From NCBI GenBank assembly GCA_963738835.1, contig CAVTYH010000006.1, positions 682,001 to 746,000 on the forward strand: a stretch of 64,000 nucleotides of DNA, read 5' to 3'. The notes beneath the pieces are model-generated. The model ran no database searches. It saw only the letters and a program-made list of their open reading frames with translations, and was not told where the DNA came from. Source of the DNA: CAVTYH01 sp963738835. Lineage in GTDB: Bacteria > Planctomycetota > Planctomycetia > Pirellulales > JADZDJ01. Shown here in pieces: positions 9,445 to 19,363 of the stretch (the first letter of the stretch is position 1; the number at the start of each line of letters is the position of its first letter). The translations under genes were made by a program, and so were the position numbers.

Positions 9445-10506
9445 CGTAATTCCCCCTTCTTAGCAAGCACGTGGCGGTCCCTCGTTAAAAGATCCGCGGG
9501 CTTGCACAGGTTGTAAGCCTGTTTCCACAGGCGATGTAAATCTTTCGCAAGGCCAGAGAGGCGGCGATCAACAACACGTATTCGCCTTGAGCACCAAGTC
9601 ATCTAACCGCGGAGAAAAAAAGTAGTTCCGCATTGATTTACTCAAGTTTTGCGGAAGCAACTTGCTTCAATGGCGAACGCCCAAGAGCCTCGGCACCGGC
9701 GGCCGCTCTTTGTTGCTAGTCACAAGTGCCATGGACAACGCCACTTAATCGACCTTGCTGGCCGTTGCGGCGGACCTCTATAATCCCTGGCGATTGTCTA
9801 GGAAACGTTGCCAGCAATACGCTCGGATCGAACTGTTTTGCGATCCAAGGACTAAGCCATTTCGGTGGCCTGCCAATTGGTCCGGCGTTTGCATTGCGTA
9901 GGAGTCGGTCCAGGATGCACGGTCGTGCGGCAGGAAGCGTTATGATCGGCACGATTGCAACCCGTCGACAGGGTCACCGCGAGATGATGTGGAATAACAA
10001 CTACAACTGTCTGTACGCGGCAACAACGTCGGTGGCGAAAAATCGACAACACCCGGCACGCTTCACCGCACACTCGCGAGCATTGTTACCGCCGCACTTG
10101 TCCGCGAAAATCGGGCCAGTCGGCGCAGGAAGATGGTTTTTGAAATTGGTTGAAAAGGCTACCTGCCACGTCCGATGTATGCAGTGCGAATCTTTGTGCC
10201 CGCGCTTGTCGCAGTGCTTGACATGGAACGTGGCGCCGGTCGCCCGTAGCGAAGTACAATTCCAGGGACGGCCCCGCCCATTAATCGTTTGCAGGTTCCA
10301 TGAGGTTCACCGAGCCCGACAAGTTTCTGTCAGAAGCCGCACGGCTGGGGCTCTATCGACCGAGCGAACCGCTGGCGATGGGTTTGGGCATAGTCGCTGG
10401 AACCGGCTCGAAGTTCTGCGACAATTCAATTTGCAGGCCGCGCGGCAGTATTCTCTGCCGTTCGGTAGGAACTGATCTGCGGCCTGCTGTGAGAAGGAGA
10501 TTCGTC
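9445..10506. other. Gene-poor 1.06-kb stretch
   Basis: Open frames here (the longest spans 9726-10475) lack domains, signal peptides and compositional coding pattern, and none is preferred by a ribosome site. No tRNA, terminator or obvious repeat was found. It may hold decayed sequence. Confidence 0.4.
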
Positions 10507-10789
10507 ATGCAAATCTATGGTCCCGCTCAACTGCACGGTGTTCAAGGCATTAACGCTCCGCATTTCAACCGCACCAGCGCCGGCGGCTGCGAATATGCCG
10601 GCATCGATCAACACGACCGATGAGCTGCAGCTTTCGCCAGCCGCTGAACTGGCCGGCAAGCTGAGCGACATCCCCGATATTCGCTGGGACCGCGTCAATA
10701 CCATCAAAGCGGCCATCGCCGATGGCACGTATTTGACGGACGATAAGCTGAACGTGGCGCTCGATCGGCTGCTCGACGAGATCGCCTAG
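10507..10789 (+). CDS. FlgM-like anti-sigma factor, one frame break
   Basis: Starts at ATG 10507 behind GAGAAGGAG. The first part reads MQIYGPAQLHGVQGINAPHF in one frame. After a one-base shift near 10580 it continues PAAANMPASINTTDELQLSP, AAELAGKLSDIPDIRWDRVN and TIKAAIADGTYLTDDKLNVA, ending LDRLLDEIA. The C-terminal part (RxxxIKxAIxxGTY...) is typical of FlgM, which binds the flagellar sigma-28. Total about 93 residues, normal for the family. A strong terminator follows. No flagellar gene is nearby, so the partner sigma factor is unknown. The shift lies in a GC-rich run and may be a sequence error. Confidence 0.65.
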
Positions 10790-10910
10790 TTCAGCGAGCA
10801 CAAACCAGCAGTGGTGCACAGAGCCGCCGATTTATCCCTGCCACGTGGAGCGGAACACTGGATTCGCTCAAGTTTCAGCCACACAGTCATCGCTCCGGCG
10901 ATACTCTCCG

Positions 10911-10942
10911 AACCCCCGGTTGGTCCGACCGGGGGTTTTTTC
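10911..10942 (+). terminator. Rho-independent terminator
   Basis: AACCCCCGGT and ACCGGGGGTT form a nearly perfect stem around TGGTCCG, followed by a run of T. It follows the FlgM-like gene. Confidence 0.85.
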
Positions 10943-10956
10943 TTGCGCCGCCTGTT

Positions 10957-13086
10957 ATGTTTGAGAATATGAACCGACGCAAATCGCTGCGAACTCTGGC
11001 GGCGGCTTCAAACCGACCGAGCGAATCGCTCGATGTCCAGCTGCGATGGAACACGCCCTTGTTGGCGGGGGCCATGGCCATCGCCACCCTTGCCGTTTTG
11101 GCATATTTGCCGTGTCTCCGCGGAGGATTTATCTGGGATGACGAACTCTTGCTGACCAACAACGATTTAATTCGGGGCACCAATGGGCTGGCTCGAATCT
11201 GGTTCTCGACCGAACCGGTCGACTACTGGCCACTGACGAGCACGTCGTTTTGGATCGAATGGCGGTTATGGGGCATGAATTCTGCAGGCTATCATGTCAC
11301 CAACTTGCTGTTGCATATTGCGTCTGCCCTGCTGTTCTGGGCGGTATTGCGGAAACTCGCCATTCCAGGTGCATTTCTAGCCGCAGTTCTGTTTACTATG
11401 CATCCAGTGAATGTGGAATCGGTCGCCTGGATCGCGCAGCGCAAGAACATGCTGGCGATCTTCTTCTTTTTGTTGTCGATACTTTGGTACCTGAAATCGG
11501 CGTTGCTCGACACTCGGCCGCGACTTAGCCGGGATGGTTGGTATTGGCTCAGCCTCGGCGCATTTTTGCTGGCGATGCTCAGCAAGGGGTCAGTCGCGGT
11601 TTTGCCGGCAATTCTGCTGCTAATTCTGTGGTGGCGGCGCGGGATTAATTGGCGTGACGCATTGCGAATCGCGCCGTTATTTACTCTAGCCGTCATTCTT
11701 ACGTCGGTTAATATCTGGTTTCAGACACATGGATCGCAGGAGGTCATTCGCGAAGCAAGTTTTGTCGAACGGCTGCTCGGCGCCGGGGCCATTATTTGGT
11801 TCTATCTGCTCAAGGCACTTCTGCCGCTTGACTTGGCGTTCATTTACCCGCCATGGAGTGTCCGCGCAGGCAATCCCCTGTGGTGGTTCCCCCTGATCGC
11901 GGCGCTCTGTGTGACCGGAATCTTGTGGTGGCAACGCAAATCGACAGTCGGAAGCGCATTGTTCTTGGCGTGGAGCTGCTTTTGCGTCGCGCTGTTGCCT
12001 GTGATGGGATTCGCCGATGTCGGCTTCATGAAGTATTCTCTTGTCGCAGATCATTATGAACACATTGCCTTGCTGAGCGTTATCGCACTGCTCGCTGCCG
12101 GCTTTAGTATTTGGCAAGCGCGAGTTTCTACGGTAGCAAGAATCTCGTCGTGGGGCGTGGCCAGCGTTGTCATTGCAATCCTCTGCCTGCTGACGTCACA
12201 ACAAGCGCAGCTGTATGGCAATCCGAACTCGCTTTATATGGCGACGCTAGAGAAGAATCCCGATTGCTGGGTGATTCATAATTTGCTGGGACGCGAGTTT
12301 CACCAATCGGGTGATGTCGGTCGTGCGGTCGATGAATATCGGCGGGCCGTCGAACTCAGGCCCGACCTTGTTGAAGCTCGGAGCAATCTTGGATCGGGCT
12401 TGCTCGGCATGGGCCATTTGTCCGCAGCAGTCGAGCAGTTTACAGCCGCATTAAAACTTGCGCCAAATCGGCCGGACATTCATACGAATCTCGCCACAGC
12501 TCTTCTTGCGATGGGTGACAAAACCGCCGCGAAAGAACATTATAGCACCGCGTTGCAGCAGATGCCCAACTTTGCTCTGGCCCATGCTGGCCTGGGTCAT
12601 TTGCTCTTCTTGGAAAAACAATATGCGTCCGCAATCGAACAGTTTCAACAAGCCGTGCAATTGAGGCCCGATTACGCCGATGCCCATTTGAACTTAGGTC
12701 TGGCTTTTGAACAAAGCGGTAATTTACCTGCTGCAATCGAACAGTTTCAGCAAGTGCTGCAATTAAAACCAGATTACGCGGAAGCTCAAAACGCTTGGGG
12801 AAGCGCTCTATTCAATGGCGGACGCCCTGAGGATGCCATAACACATTTCGAGCAAGCCATCCAATTGGCACCCGATTATTTCACCGCGTACAGCAATCTG
12901 GCGTCGTGCTATCGGCGGATGAACCAACCCGAGCAAGCCCTGAGTGTGGCGGAAAACGCACTGCATCGTGCGCAAGTGGTGGGGAATTCTGAATGGGTCG
13001 CGCAAATTCAGAGCTGGCTGACACAACAGCGCTCGGCCAGCGCGAAAGAGAAACCCTCGAAAACGAACGCTTCGAATTCAAAGTAG
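10957..13086 (+). CDS. TMTC-like membrane protein with TPR repeats
   Basis: A 709-residue protein. About ten transmembrane segments lie between residues 30 and 420; the first loop has the DD motif of glycosyltransferase-C enzymes (GFIWDDELLLTNNDL). Typical TMTC features include PLTSTSFWIEWRLWG and MHPVNVESVAWIAQRKNMLA. The C-terminus has six or more TPR units (about 440-680; for example FQQAVQLRPDYADAHLNLGL). Eukaryotic TMTC proteins are O-mannosyltransferases; bacterial homologues are likely membrane glycosyltransferases that act on exported proteins. Substrate unknown. It begins just after the flgM-like terminator and is probably monocistronic. Confidence 0.8.
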   Translation: MFENMNRRKSLRTLAAASNRPSESLDVQLRWNTPLLAGAMAIATLAVLAYLPCLRGGFIWDDELLLTNNDLIRGTNGLARIWFSTEPVDYWPLTSTSFWIEWRLWGMNSAGYHVTNLLLHIASALLFWAVLRKLAIPGAFLAAVLFTMHPVNVESVAWIAQRKNMLAIFFFLLSILWYLKSALLDTRPRLSRDGWYWLSLGAFLLAMLSKGSVAVLPAILLLILWWRRGINWRDALRIAPLFTLAVILTSVNIWFQTHGSQEVIREASFVERLLGAGAIIWFYLLKALLPLDLAFIYPPWSVRAGNPLWWFPLIAALCVTGILWWQRKSTVGSALFLAWSCFCVALLPVMGFADVGFMKYSLVADHYEHIALLSVIALLAAGFSIWQARVSTVARISSWGVASVVIAILCLLTSQQAQLYGNPNSLYMATLEKNPDCWVIHNLLGREFHQSGDVGRAVDEYRRAVELRPDLVEARSNLGSGLLGMGHLSAAVEQFTAALKLAPNRPDIHTNLATALLAMGDKTAAKEHYSTALQQMPNFALAHAGLGHLLFLEKQYASAIEQFQQAVQLRPDYADAHLNLGLAFEQSGNLPAAIEQFQQVLQLKPDYAEAQNAWGSALFNGGRPEDAITHFEQAIQLAPDYFTAYSNLASCYRRMNQPEQALSVAENALHRAQVVGNSEWVAQIQSWLTQQRSASAKEKPSKTNASNSK

Positions 13087-13242
13087 TTTTATCCGAAACC
13101 TACTGTTGCCGCCATCATATGCGCACTATGGTGGCTTGTCATCGCCGAGGTCTTAACTAGAATCATTATTGGTTTCCTGCATGACTGGCAGCCGGTGCCA
13201 AGACTGTAAGTCAGCCACTTCGCAGCGAGCATCTCGCCCAAC

Positions 13243-13744
13243 ATGTCGCACGACTTTTCCTTAGGCGCTGTCGAAGTCGCTCTCTCGCCGTTGGAGAGAT
13301 TCGAGGAGTTTCTCCAGGCGCGCGGCAAACGGATTACACAGCAGCGACGCATCCTGGTCGAGCAAATTGCCAGTCGGCACGAACACTTCGATGCCGACCA
13401 GTTGCTGTTGGATTTGGCCCGCAAGCCGGAAGGCCGAAAGGTGAGCCGGCCGACGGTTTATCGAACGCTTGCTGAATTGGTCGATGCCGGACTGTTGCGC
13501 AAGATGTTGCTGGGCGGACGGGCGGTTTACGAACACGATTACGGTTATCCACAACATGACCACTTGCATTGCACCCAGTGCAACAAGCTCATTGAGTTCT
13601 CTAGTGACGAACTAATTCGGCTGCGCGAAGCAGTCGCTCGCGAACATCAATTCCGCGTGACCGGCCACCGCCTCATCATCAGCGGCATTTGCTCCGATTG
13701 CCGTACGGCGCAGTCAGAGAACGCGGCGATTGGATCTGGTGTGA
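13243..13744 (+). CDS. fur: Fur-family metal-responsive repressor
   Basis: Winged-helix DNA-binding domain (RGKRITQQRRILVEQIASRH, then SRPTVYRTLAELVDAGLLRK) followed by the Fur metal site YPQHDHLHCTQCNKLIEF and a second CSDC cysteine pair. As sequenced, the frame runs on into the convergent kinase gene with a non-Fur tail. A one-base shift near 13702 gives the ending RRSQRTRRLDLV and a stop at 13742-13744. This matches typical Fur C-termini and ends just short of the kinase gene. The shorter, shifted version is therefore preferred, at about 166 residues. Family membership (Fur, Zur or PerR) cannot be resolved further. Confidence 0.85.
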
Positions 13745-13749
13745 CGGGG

Positions 13750-15543
13750 TCAGCCTTGCAGTCGCAGCACGATCAATACGGCAAGCAGGATGAAGAACAG
13801 CACGCCTCCGCCGACGGCGAACCAAATCCAACTCGTTTCCGCCGATGACTGCGGAATGGGATTCCCCTGACTTTCGGCAAGCCGCTTTTCCAGATGCGGC
13901 GGTGTCTTGCGCTCCCGCAAGGCCTCTTCGATAAGATTGCCCAACGAGTCTACCTCGCGAGGCTTCTGGCCAGGATCGCCAGATTGGCCGGCTATGCCAG
14001 ACTTCGCTGCCAGATTGGACTTCGTGGGATCAAGTGGCTTGGCGACGTCCAAAGATTTTGCAATGGGAAGCGAAGAACTCATGCCCGGGCCTCTGCCGAT
14101 GCCGCTCGTACCGGTCCTTCCAAGGACATTGCTGCCGCCAAGGCCTGAGGCGCCCGACATACCAGCGCCGCTTCGTCCGGCGACGCTTCGTCCGGAATCG
14201 CCGCCTTTTATGCTGCTGCCCGGTTGGCCAAGGATTCCACTGCCGTAGCTGATATGCGACTGACTGGACGATGAACCGGACGGCTTCGACGGAGTTGGCT
14301 TATTCGACGGCGTGCCTTTGATGGTTTCGCGGTTGATATTCGAAACCGTATCATCGTTTGAATTCGGCCTGTCTCCCGAGCGACGCGGAATCGGCATCGG
14401 GCCGGACCGGCCAAAAGACGGCGTGCGCCGCGGCGGCGGGCCAACGGGTCGGCGAAAACGGCCGACGCTGCTGCCCGTAAGACTGCTATCCGAATCACCT
14501 GCCCGCGCCTGCAGCCACTTGCTCAGCACTTGAGCCACTTCACCGGCCGATTGATACCGCGCTTCAGGCTGTTTGGCCATCATTCGCAAGCAAACATCCA
14601 CCAGCGGCGGTGGTGCGTCTTTGCGATCTTCATAAATACTGGCCGGCATTTGAGTCAGGTGCTTCTGAATTCGCTGGGCCAAATTCCCTTCGGGAAACGG
14701 TGGGTGGCCGGTGAGCAGGAAATACAGTGTGCAGCCCAGACTGTAGATGTCGGCTCGTTTATCGGCAGTGTGACTATCGCGGGCTTGCTCTGGCGCCAGA
14801 TAGTCGGCGGTGCCGAGCACGTTTTCTTCGTGGGCGATCGTGAGCGAGGCCTGCTGGTCGTCCTGTGCCCAGCGTGCCAAGCCCATGTCGAGGACTTTCA
14901 CGGTGCCGCGCGGGTCAACCAGCAGATTGGCCGGTTTGATGTCGCGATGGATGAGCCCGGCCTGATGTGCGTGCTCCAAACCTTCAGCGGCCTGGCGAAT
15001 GTATTCGGCGGCGACGTCGTACTCCAGTGGCCCGACGTCTTTGACTAGCGTTTGCAAATCGCGTCCTTCGACATACTCCATCACCAAGAAATGGTTGCTC
15101 CCGTCCTGATCGATGTCGTAAGCACGCACAATGTTGCGGTGATCTAACTTCGCCGCTGCCTGGGCCTCTCGATAAAAGCGGGCCAGGTACGAGGTGTCGT
15201 TCACACGTTTCGGGGGTAAATGCTTGATCGCCACCAGCCGTTGCATTTTGCTATGCTCGGCCAGATACACACTGCTCATGCCGCCAGTGCCAAGCAGACC
15301 CAGCAATTTGTATTTGCCGCCGAGGAAGAAACCCTTGTAGCGGCCTTCGAGCAGTTGATCGCGCTGCCACGGCGTGATGATTTTTGCGGCAATCAGTTTC
15401 TCGGCGAGCCCCTGGCCGTCGTCTCCGGCAGGAACTCCACCCTCGCGCTCGATTTGGGCCAGTGCCAGATCGAGCTGGTCGTTTTCGACCAAGCCGCTGC
15501 GTCTGAGCAGCTCAACAAGTTTGTCGGTTGTAAGCGCGACCAT
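13750..15543 (-). CDS. Membrane-anchored Ser/Thr protein kinase
   Basis: 597 residues. An N-terminal region of about 70 residues typical of planctomycete kinases (DKLVELLRRSGLVENDQLDL, then ITPWQRDQLLEGRYKGFFLG) precedes a complete Hanks-type kinase domain: Gly loop LGTGGMSSVYLAEH, Lys in VAIKHLP, catalytic HRDIKPANLLV, metal-binding DMGLAR (in place of DFG) and APEQARD. A Ser/Gly/Pro-rich linker of about 190 residues leads to one C-terminal transmembrane helix (WFAVGGGVLFFILLAVLIVL). The kinase domain should face the cytoplasm. It converges on fur with a gap of a few bases. Confidence 0.9.
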   Translation of the reverse strand: MVALTTDKLVELLRRSGLVENDQLDLALAQIEREGGVPAGDDGQGLAEKLIAAKIITPWQRDQLLEGRYKGFFLGGKYKLLGLLGTGGMSSVYLAEHSKMQRLVAIKHLPPKRVNDTSYLARFYREAQAAAKLDHRNIVRAYDIDQDGSNHFLVMEYVEGRDLQTLVKDVGPLEYDVAAEYIRQAAEGLEHAHQAGLIHRDIKPANLLVDPRGTVKVLDMGLARWAQDDQQASLTIAHEENVLGTADYLAPEQARDSHTADKRADIYSLGCTLYFLLTGHPPFPEGNLAQRIQKHLTQMPASIYEDRKDAPPPLVDVCLRMMAKQPEARYQSAGEVAQVLSKWLQARAGDSDSSLTGSSVGRFRRPVGPPPRRTPSFGRSGPMPIPRRSGDRPNSNDDTVSNINRETIKGTPSNKPTPSKPSGSSSSQSHISYGSGILGQPGSSIKGGDSGRSVAGRSGAGMSGASGLGGSNVLGRTGTSGIGRGPGMSSSLPIAKSLDVAKPLDPTKSNLAAKSGIAGQSGDPGQKPREVDSLGNLIEEALRERKTPPHLEKRLAESQGNPIPQSSAETSWIWFAVGGGVLFFILLAVLIVLRLQG

Positions 15544-15787
15544 GGACCGCTCACCCCGAGGCCCGCGAAACGCTTCCCAAAAACTCCCGCGGCAGTGCCC
15601 CTACAAGAAGCCGCTTGCTGGTCGAACCCAGCATCATGAAAATAACAAGAATGCGGCAAAGTTACCAGCTAATGGTATGCCCGCGGGGATTATTTGGCCA
15701 CGACTTCGTGAAAAGCGGCACAAGACCATTGGCCAACTGTTAGCCCATCGATGCCACCGACCTGACCTGACAACCCAGATTTGAGAC

Positions 15788-16033
15788 ATGAATAGCCAAC
15801 CGAAGCGGGAAGTTGTGCTTTACACTCGCCAGGGCTGTTGCCTCTGTGAGACGGCAAAATCGCAGTTGGAAACCCACCATCTGGCTGTCCGGGAGGTCGA
15901 CATCGATGCCGATCCCACACTTCGCGAGCGCTATAATGACTGCGTCCCGGTAATTCTGATCGACGGACAAGAGCGATTTCGGGGCCGCGTCGATGACAGG
16001 TTGCTGCGAAGACTTCTTCGGCACCGCAACTGA
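15788..16033 (+). CDS. Glutaredoxin-like protein (DUF836 type)
   Basis: 81 residues, a minimal thioredoxin fold: VVLYTRQGCCLCETAKSQLE carries the redox motif GCCLC, then EVDIDADPTLRERYNDCVPV with the cis-proline VPVI, and a short C-terminal helix. Likely a small dithiol oxidoreductase or thiol carrier in the cytoplasm. Divergent from the kinase gene, with about 240 bases between the two starts. Confidence 0.85.
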   Translation: MNSQPKREVVLYTRQGCCLCETAKSQLETHHLAVREVDIDADPTLRERYNDCVPVILIDGQERFRGRVDDRLLRRLLRHRN

Positions 16034-16223
16034 AGACCGAGGAATGGATGATTCGAACGGCCTCAAGTCGGTTCAATTCCAACCATTGTCAAGCCTGTAT
16101 AAACGACTCACCTCGTACAACCGGCCTTCGAGGTCAGGACGTTTTGCGAGCCGCGCTGCTGTGAAGTATTGATTGTAAAACCAGTCGCCTAGGAATCCGT
16201 TTAGCGATTGAGAGATCAACGCT

Positions 16224-16604
16224 ATGGCAATCCAATCCGTCGCCGACGCAGGGTTCTTCTCTCTCGTGCATGAAGTGCTCGAAGCGGAGAAACAGCCCGC
16301 CACTGATGATCGCCGTGGTGGCCATCGGGAGTCGTTCGATTGCATCCAGTTAATCGCCCCTTACCACGCAGGGCGACTGCCATCGGCCGCCGAGTTTCAC
16401 CATGTGCGATGTCAGGACTTGTCGCCGAGTGGAATGTCATACGTCGACAACCAACCGCCGTCACATAATCAACTGCTGATTTTGCTTGGTCCCGCGCCTT
16501 TTATTTTTTTGACAGCCGAAGTCGCTCATCAGGTGCCTGTCGTCAACGGTGATCGAACCGAGCACTTAATTGGCTGTCGATTCACCGGCCGGTTGAAGCT
16601 CTAA
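16224..16604 (+). CDS. PilZ-like domain protein
   Basis: 126 residues. The part from residue 25 on has the strand pattern and spacing of planctomycete PilZ-type proteins: DRRGGHRESFDCIQLIAPYH, then VRCQDLSPSGMSYV, LTAEVAHQVPV, and the end LIGCRFTGRL. The classical RxxxR and (D/N)xSxxG motifs are partly present (RRGGHRE; DLSPSG), so c-di-GMP binding is possible but unproven. It converges on glnD. Assignment rests on motif reading only. Confidence 0.6.
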   Translation: MAIQSVADAGFFSLVHEVLEAEKQPATDDRRGGHRESFDCIQLIAPYHAGRLPSAAEFHHVRCQDLSPSGMSYVDNQPPSHNQLLILLGPAPFIFLTAEVAHQVPVVNGDRTEHLIGCRFTGRLKL

Positions 16605-16635
16605 ACAAGCAGGTGGCAAGCGATGGGACAATTCG

Positions 16636-19260
16636 CTACGGGTCGTTTTCTAGCCGCTCGATCGCTTCCATCACGAACTGCCGAATGCCTTCCAATTGGC
16701 CTTCGTCCTCGATTTTTTGTCCCTGTTGGTCAGTCACGTAAAAGACGTCGACCACTTGATCTAAATAGGTGCCGATCTTGGCCAGCGAGACCGACAGGCC
16801 GCGATCGAAGAGCGCCTTGGAAATCGTATACAGCAAGCCCATCCGGTCGGAAGCGAACACGTCGATCACGGTAAATTTTTCGGACGTGCTGTTATCGAGA
16901 CGCACCCTGGTTGGCAATTGCTGCCACGCGACTTGAGCCCCTTTGCCACTCTTCCACAGACGCCGGAACGCCGGCGGCTGTCCGGAAGTGAGTGATTCCT
17001 TCAGCCGGCACTCCACATTGGTCATTCGATCTGCCGGCGGCTCGCCGGTAAAGTCTGGGTCTTGCACACTGAAGCGATCAAGAACCAAACCGTCTGCCAA
17101 AGTGTTGATGTCGGCCGACAGAATTTGCAATCCGGCGCTGGTCAGCCCGCCGGTCAGCTTATGAAACACGCCCGGGGTGATGTCTTCGTAGGTGCCAACG
17201 GTGTATTCAATGGTGCTTGTTTCGGGCAAATAGCGGTGCCAGACTTTCACTTGCCCGTGTCCCAGATCGCGCAGCCGCAGCAGTTCTGTCGCAATCTCTT
17301 CTGGTGGCGTGCCCATTAAATACGAAGAGGGCAGGGCGTCCACTTGCTGGTAAAACCATTCAGCATGGGGGTCATTGGCAAATATGGCGCGTGTGGCCGC
17401 GCGGCGTTCGTCAGCCACCAGCGACGGCGAATCGCCCGACAAATGCCGCATGGTTCGCACGTACAGCGAATGCAGCACTTCCGCTTTCCACGAATTGAAC
17501 ACATCGGGACCAACGGCCGCCAAATCCGCGCACGTCAGCACATACAGCATGCGCAACACTTCGGCCGAGCCGACATCGACGGCAAAGCGCACAATCACCT
17601 GGTCGTCGCTGGTGTCGCGGCGAAATGCCAGGTGCGACATCATCAGATGCTTGTGTACCAGAAACTTCAATGTCTCTGTCTCGCGCGTCGGCAACCGCAG
17701 CCGACGAGCCGTTTCCTCGGCGATGCGAAAGCCAACCTCGCTATGGTCTTCGACAAAGCCTTTGCCCAGATCGTGAATCAAAAGAGCTAGATGCAGCGTG
17801 CGCTTCTGCTTGATCGATCGATACACGCGCCCCACGGATTCCGAATCGTTCAGAAAAGCTGTGGCTGCATCGACCGCCCGCAAACAGTGCTCGTCGACGG
17901 TGAATTTGTGGTACTCGTTGAATTGCAGCAGACTTCGGGCGTGAGTAAACGACGGTATTAATCGTTCAAGGACTCCGAGCTCGTGCAAATTCCGCAACAG
18001 CTCGCCCAATCGCGCCGGTTGCGAGAGCACCGACAAAAACCTATCTGCCGATTCATGCGTGATAATATCGGGCAATTTCGGCGCGGCCCGACGCACTGCC
18101 TCCCAGGTACTGTGAGCGATCCGTTTGTTGTACAAATTGGCCAAATCCGCGAGTCGCAGAATTTGCGCCAGATCGCTTTGGACTTTTTGCAGTCCCTGGC
18201 GCGTGGCACTGATGCGGGTGGGTCCCACGCGAAAATCGCCTTCCACCTGATGGCTGAAAATCGGCGCCATCGTTTCCGCCAGTTTTATCCAGGGTTGCGC
18301 ACCTTCCAGAAATCGCGAGACGATTTGCCGAACGGCATTCGTGTTACGGAAGTATTCCCGCATGAACTCTTCGACCGGCAGGATGCCGTCGGAGCCTTGG
18401 TACCCAAACGCCGCGGCAATTCGCAACTGCTCTGCACGGTCAAGCACGTCGTGACTCTTATTGGCATGGAATTGCAATTCGTTGCGGACGTGAAGCAAAA
18501 ACTCCTGTGCCCGCCGCAGTTCCACTTCATCTTCCTTAGAGAGCATACCCATCAACTGCAAGCCGTCGGGAGACGCCTGACCGTACCTGGCAAAGCCGAC
18601 CCAGCGCAGCAGCTGCATGCCGCGCAGGCCGCCGGGGGAACGCTTGACGTTCGGTTCCAGCAGATAAACGGTTTCACCGAACTGCGATCGTTCGTCAGCG
18701 CGCGACGCTTGAATGCTGCCCACCAATTTCCGCCAATGCCGATGGGCCGACTTCTGAAACCTGGTTTGAAACCGAGTGAACAACGCCTCGCTGCCGGAGA
18801 GCAATCGCGATTCGACCAGCGATGTAAAAATTGTGGCGTCCTTAAGACCGAACTTGCAGGCTTCGTGGACGGTGCGCACGCTTTGTCCCAGACTAAGCCC
18901 GGCATCGTACAGATCGTGCAATAGCCGCCGAGCCAGTGGCGCAACTTGCGATGCCGCGCGCGGTGCGTGCAGAATCATGAGATCGACATCGGAAAAGGGC
19001 GCCACTTCACGCCGGCCGTACCCACCATGGGCCACCAGTGCAATTTCGCTCCGCAAGGACGAGCCTTCGCTGGGCGCCAATTCGGCGAGCGCAGCCTCAT
19101 ACAAATCGAGGACCACATGGTCCAACATGTCGGTCAGCCGTGCACAAACCTGGATGCCCGGCGAGCCTGAATCGTGCTGCTCTTGGCACTTAGCACGCTC
19201 CTGCGCCAGCCACTCTTTCACGGCAAGCACACAGGGACGCAGGGTCAACGTGGGAGGCAT
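16636..19260 (-). CDS. glnD: [Protein-PII] uridylyltransferase / uridylyl-removing enzyme
   Basis: 874 residues, full length for GlnD. An N-terminal nucleotidyltransferase motif GGYGRREVAPFSDVDLMIL (residues about 75-93) is followed by the central PII-UTase helical domain. An HD phosphohydrolase motif is LALLIHDLGKGFVEDHSEVG (about 495-515), and there are two C-terminal ACT domains (about 685-760 and 800-870) that sense glutamine. It adds UMP to PII when nitrogen is scarce and removes it when glutamine is high. The substrate PII gene lies next upstream on the same strand, and the ammonium transporter beyond it, forming a nitrogen-control cluster. Confidence 0.95.
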   Translation of the reverse strand: MPPTLTLRPCVLAVKEWLAQERAKCQEQHDSGSPGIQVCARLTDMLDHVVLDLYEAALAELAPSEGSSLRSEIALVAHGGYGRREVAPFSDVDLMILHAPRAASQVAPLARRLLHDLYDAGLSLGQSVRTVHEACKFGLKDATIFTSLVESRLLSGSEALFTRFQTRFQKSAHRHWRKLVGSIQASRADERSQFGETVYLLEPNVKRSPGGLRGMQLLRWVGFARYGQASPDGLQLMGMLSKEDEVELRRAQEFLLHVRNELQFHANKSHDVLDRAEQLRIAAAFGYQGSDGILPVEEFMREYFRNTNAVRQIVSRFLEGAQPWIKLAETMAPIFSHQVEGDFRVGPTRISATRQGLQKVQSDLAQILRLADLANLYNKRIAHSTWEAVRRAAPKLPDIITHESADRFLSVLSQPARLGELLRNLHELGVLERLIPSFTHARSLLQFNEYHKFTVDEHCLRAVDAATAFLNDSESVGRVYRSIKQKRTLHLALLIHDLGKGFVEDHSEVGFRIAEETARRLRLPTRETETLKFLVHKHLMMSHLAFRRDTSDDQVIVRFAVDVGSAEVLRMLYVLTCADLAAVGPDVFNSWKAEVLHSLYVRTMRHLSGDSPSLVADERRAATRAIFANDPHAEWFYQQVDALPSSYLMGTPPEEIATELLRLRDLGHGQVKVWHRYLPETSTIEYTVGTYEDITPGVFHKLTGGLTSAGLQILSADINTLADGLVLDRFSVQDPDFTGEPPADRMTNVECRLKESLTSGQPPAFRRLWKSGKGAQVAWQQLPTRVRLDNSTSEKFTVIDVFASDRMGLLYTISKALFDRGLSVSLAKIGTYLDQVVDVFYVTDQQGQKIEDEGQLEGIRQFVMEAIERLENDP

Positions 19261-19363
19261 TGAACAAAAAAGTGCAGAGTTTGTAACGGGATGTACGGAG
19301 CACCGTGGGCGGAATCAGATTTGTAAGTATACTCCGCACTCACAACTCCGCCTTTCGCTTTGA

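Noticed and set aside
9726..10475. Plus-strand ORF of 249 residues in the gene-poor region
   Set aside because: No ribosome site, signal, domain or plausible composition; stop-free by chance.
13745..13848. C-terminal extension of Fur into the kinase gene
   Set aside because: The tail is unlike Fur, and a one-base shift gives a typical Fur ending and stop at 13744.
17983..18924. Plus-strand ORF of 313 residues within glnD
   Set aside because: GlnD is unmistakable on the other strand, and this frame lacks any motif.
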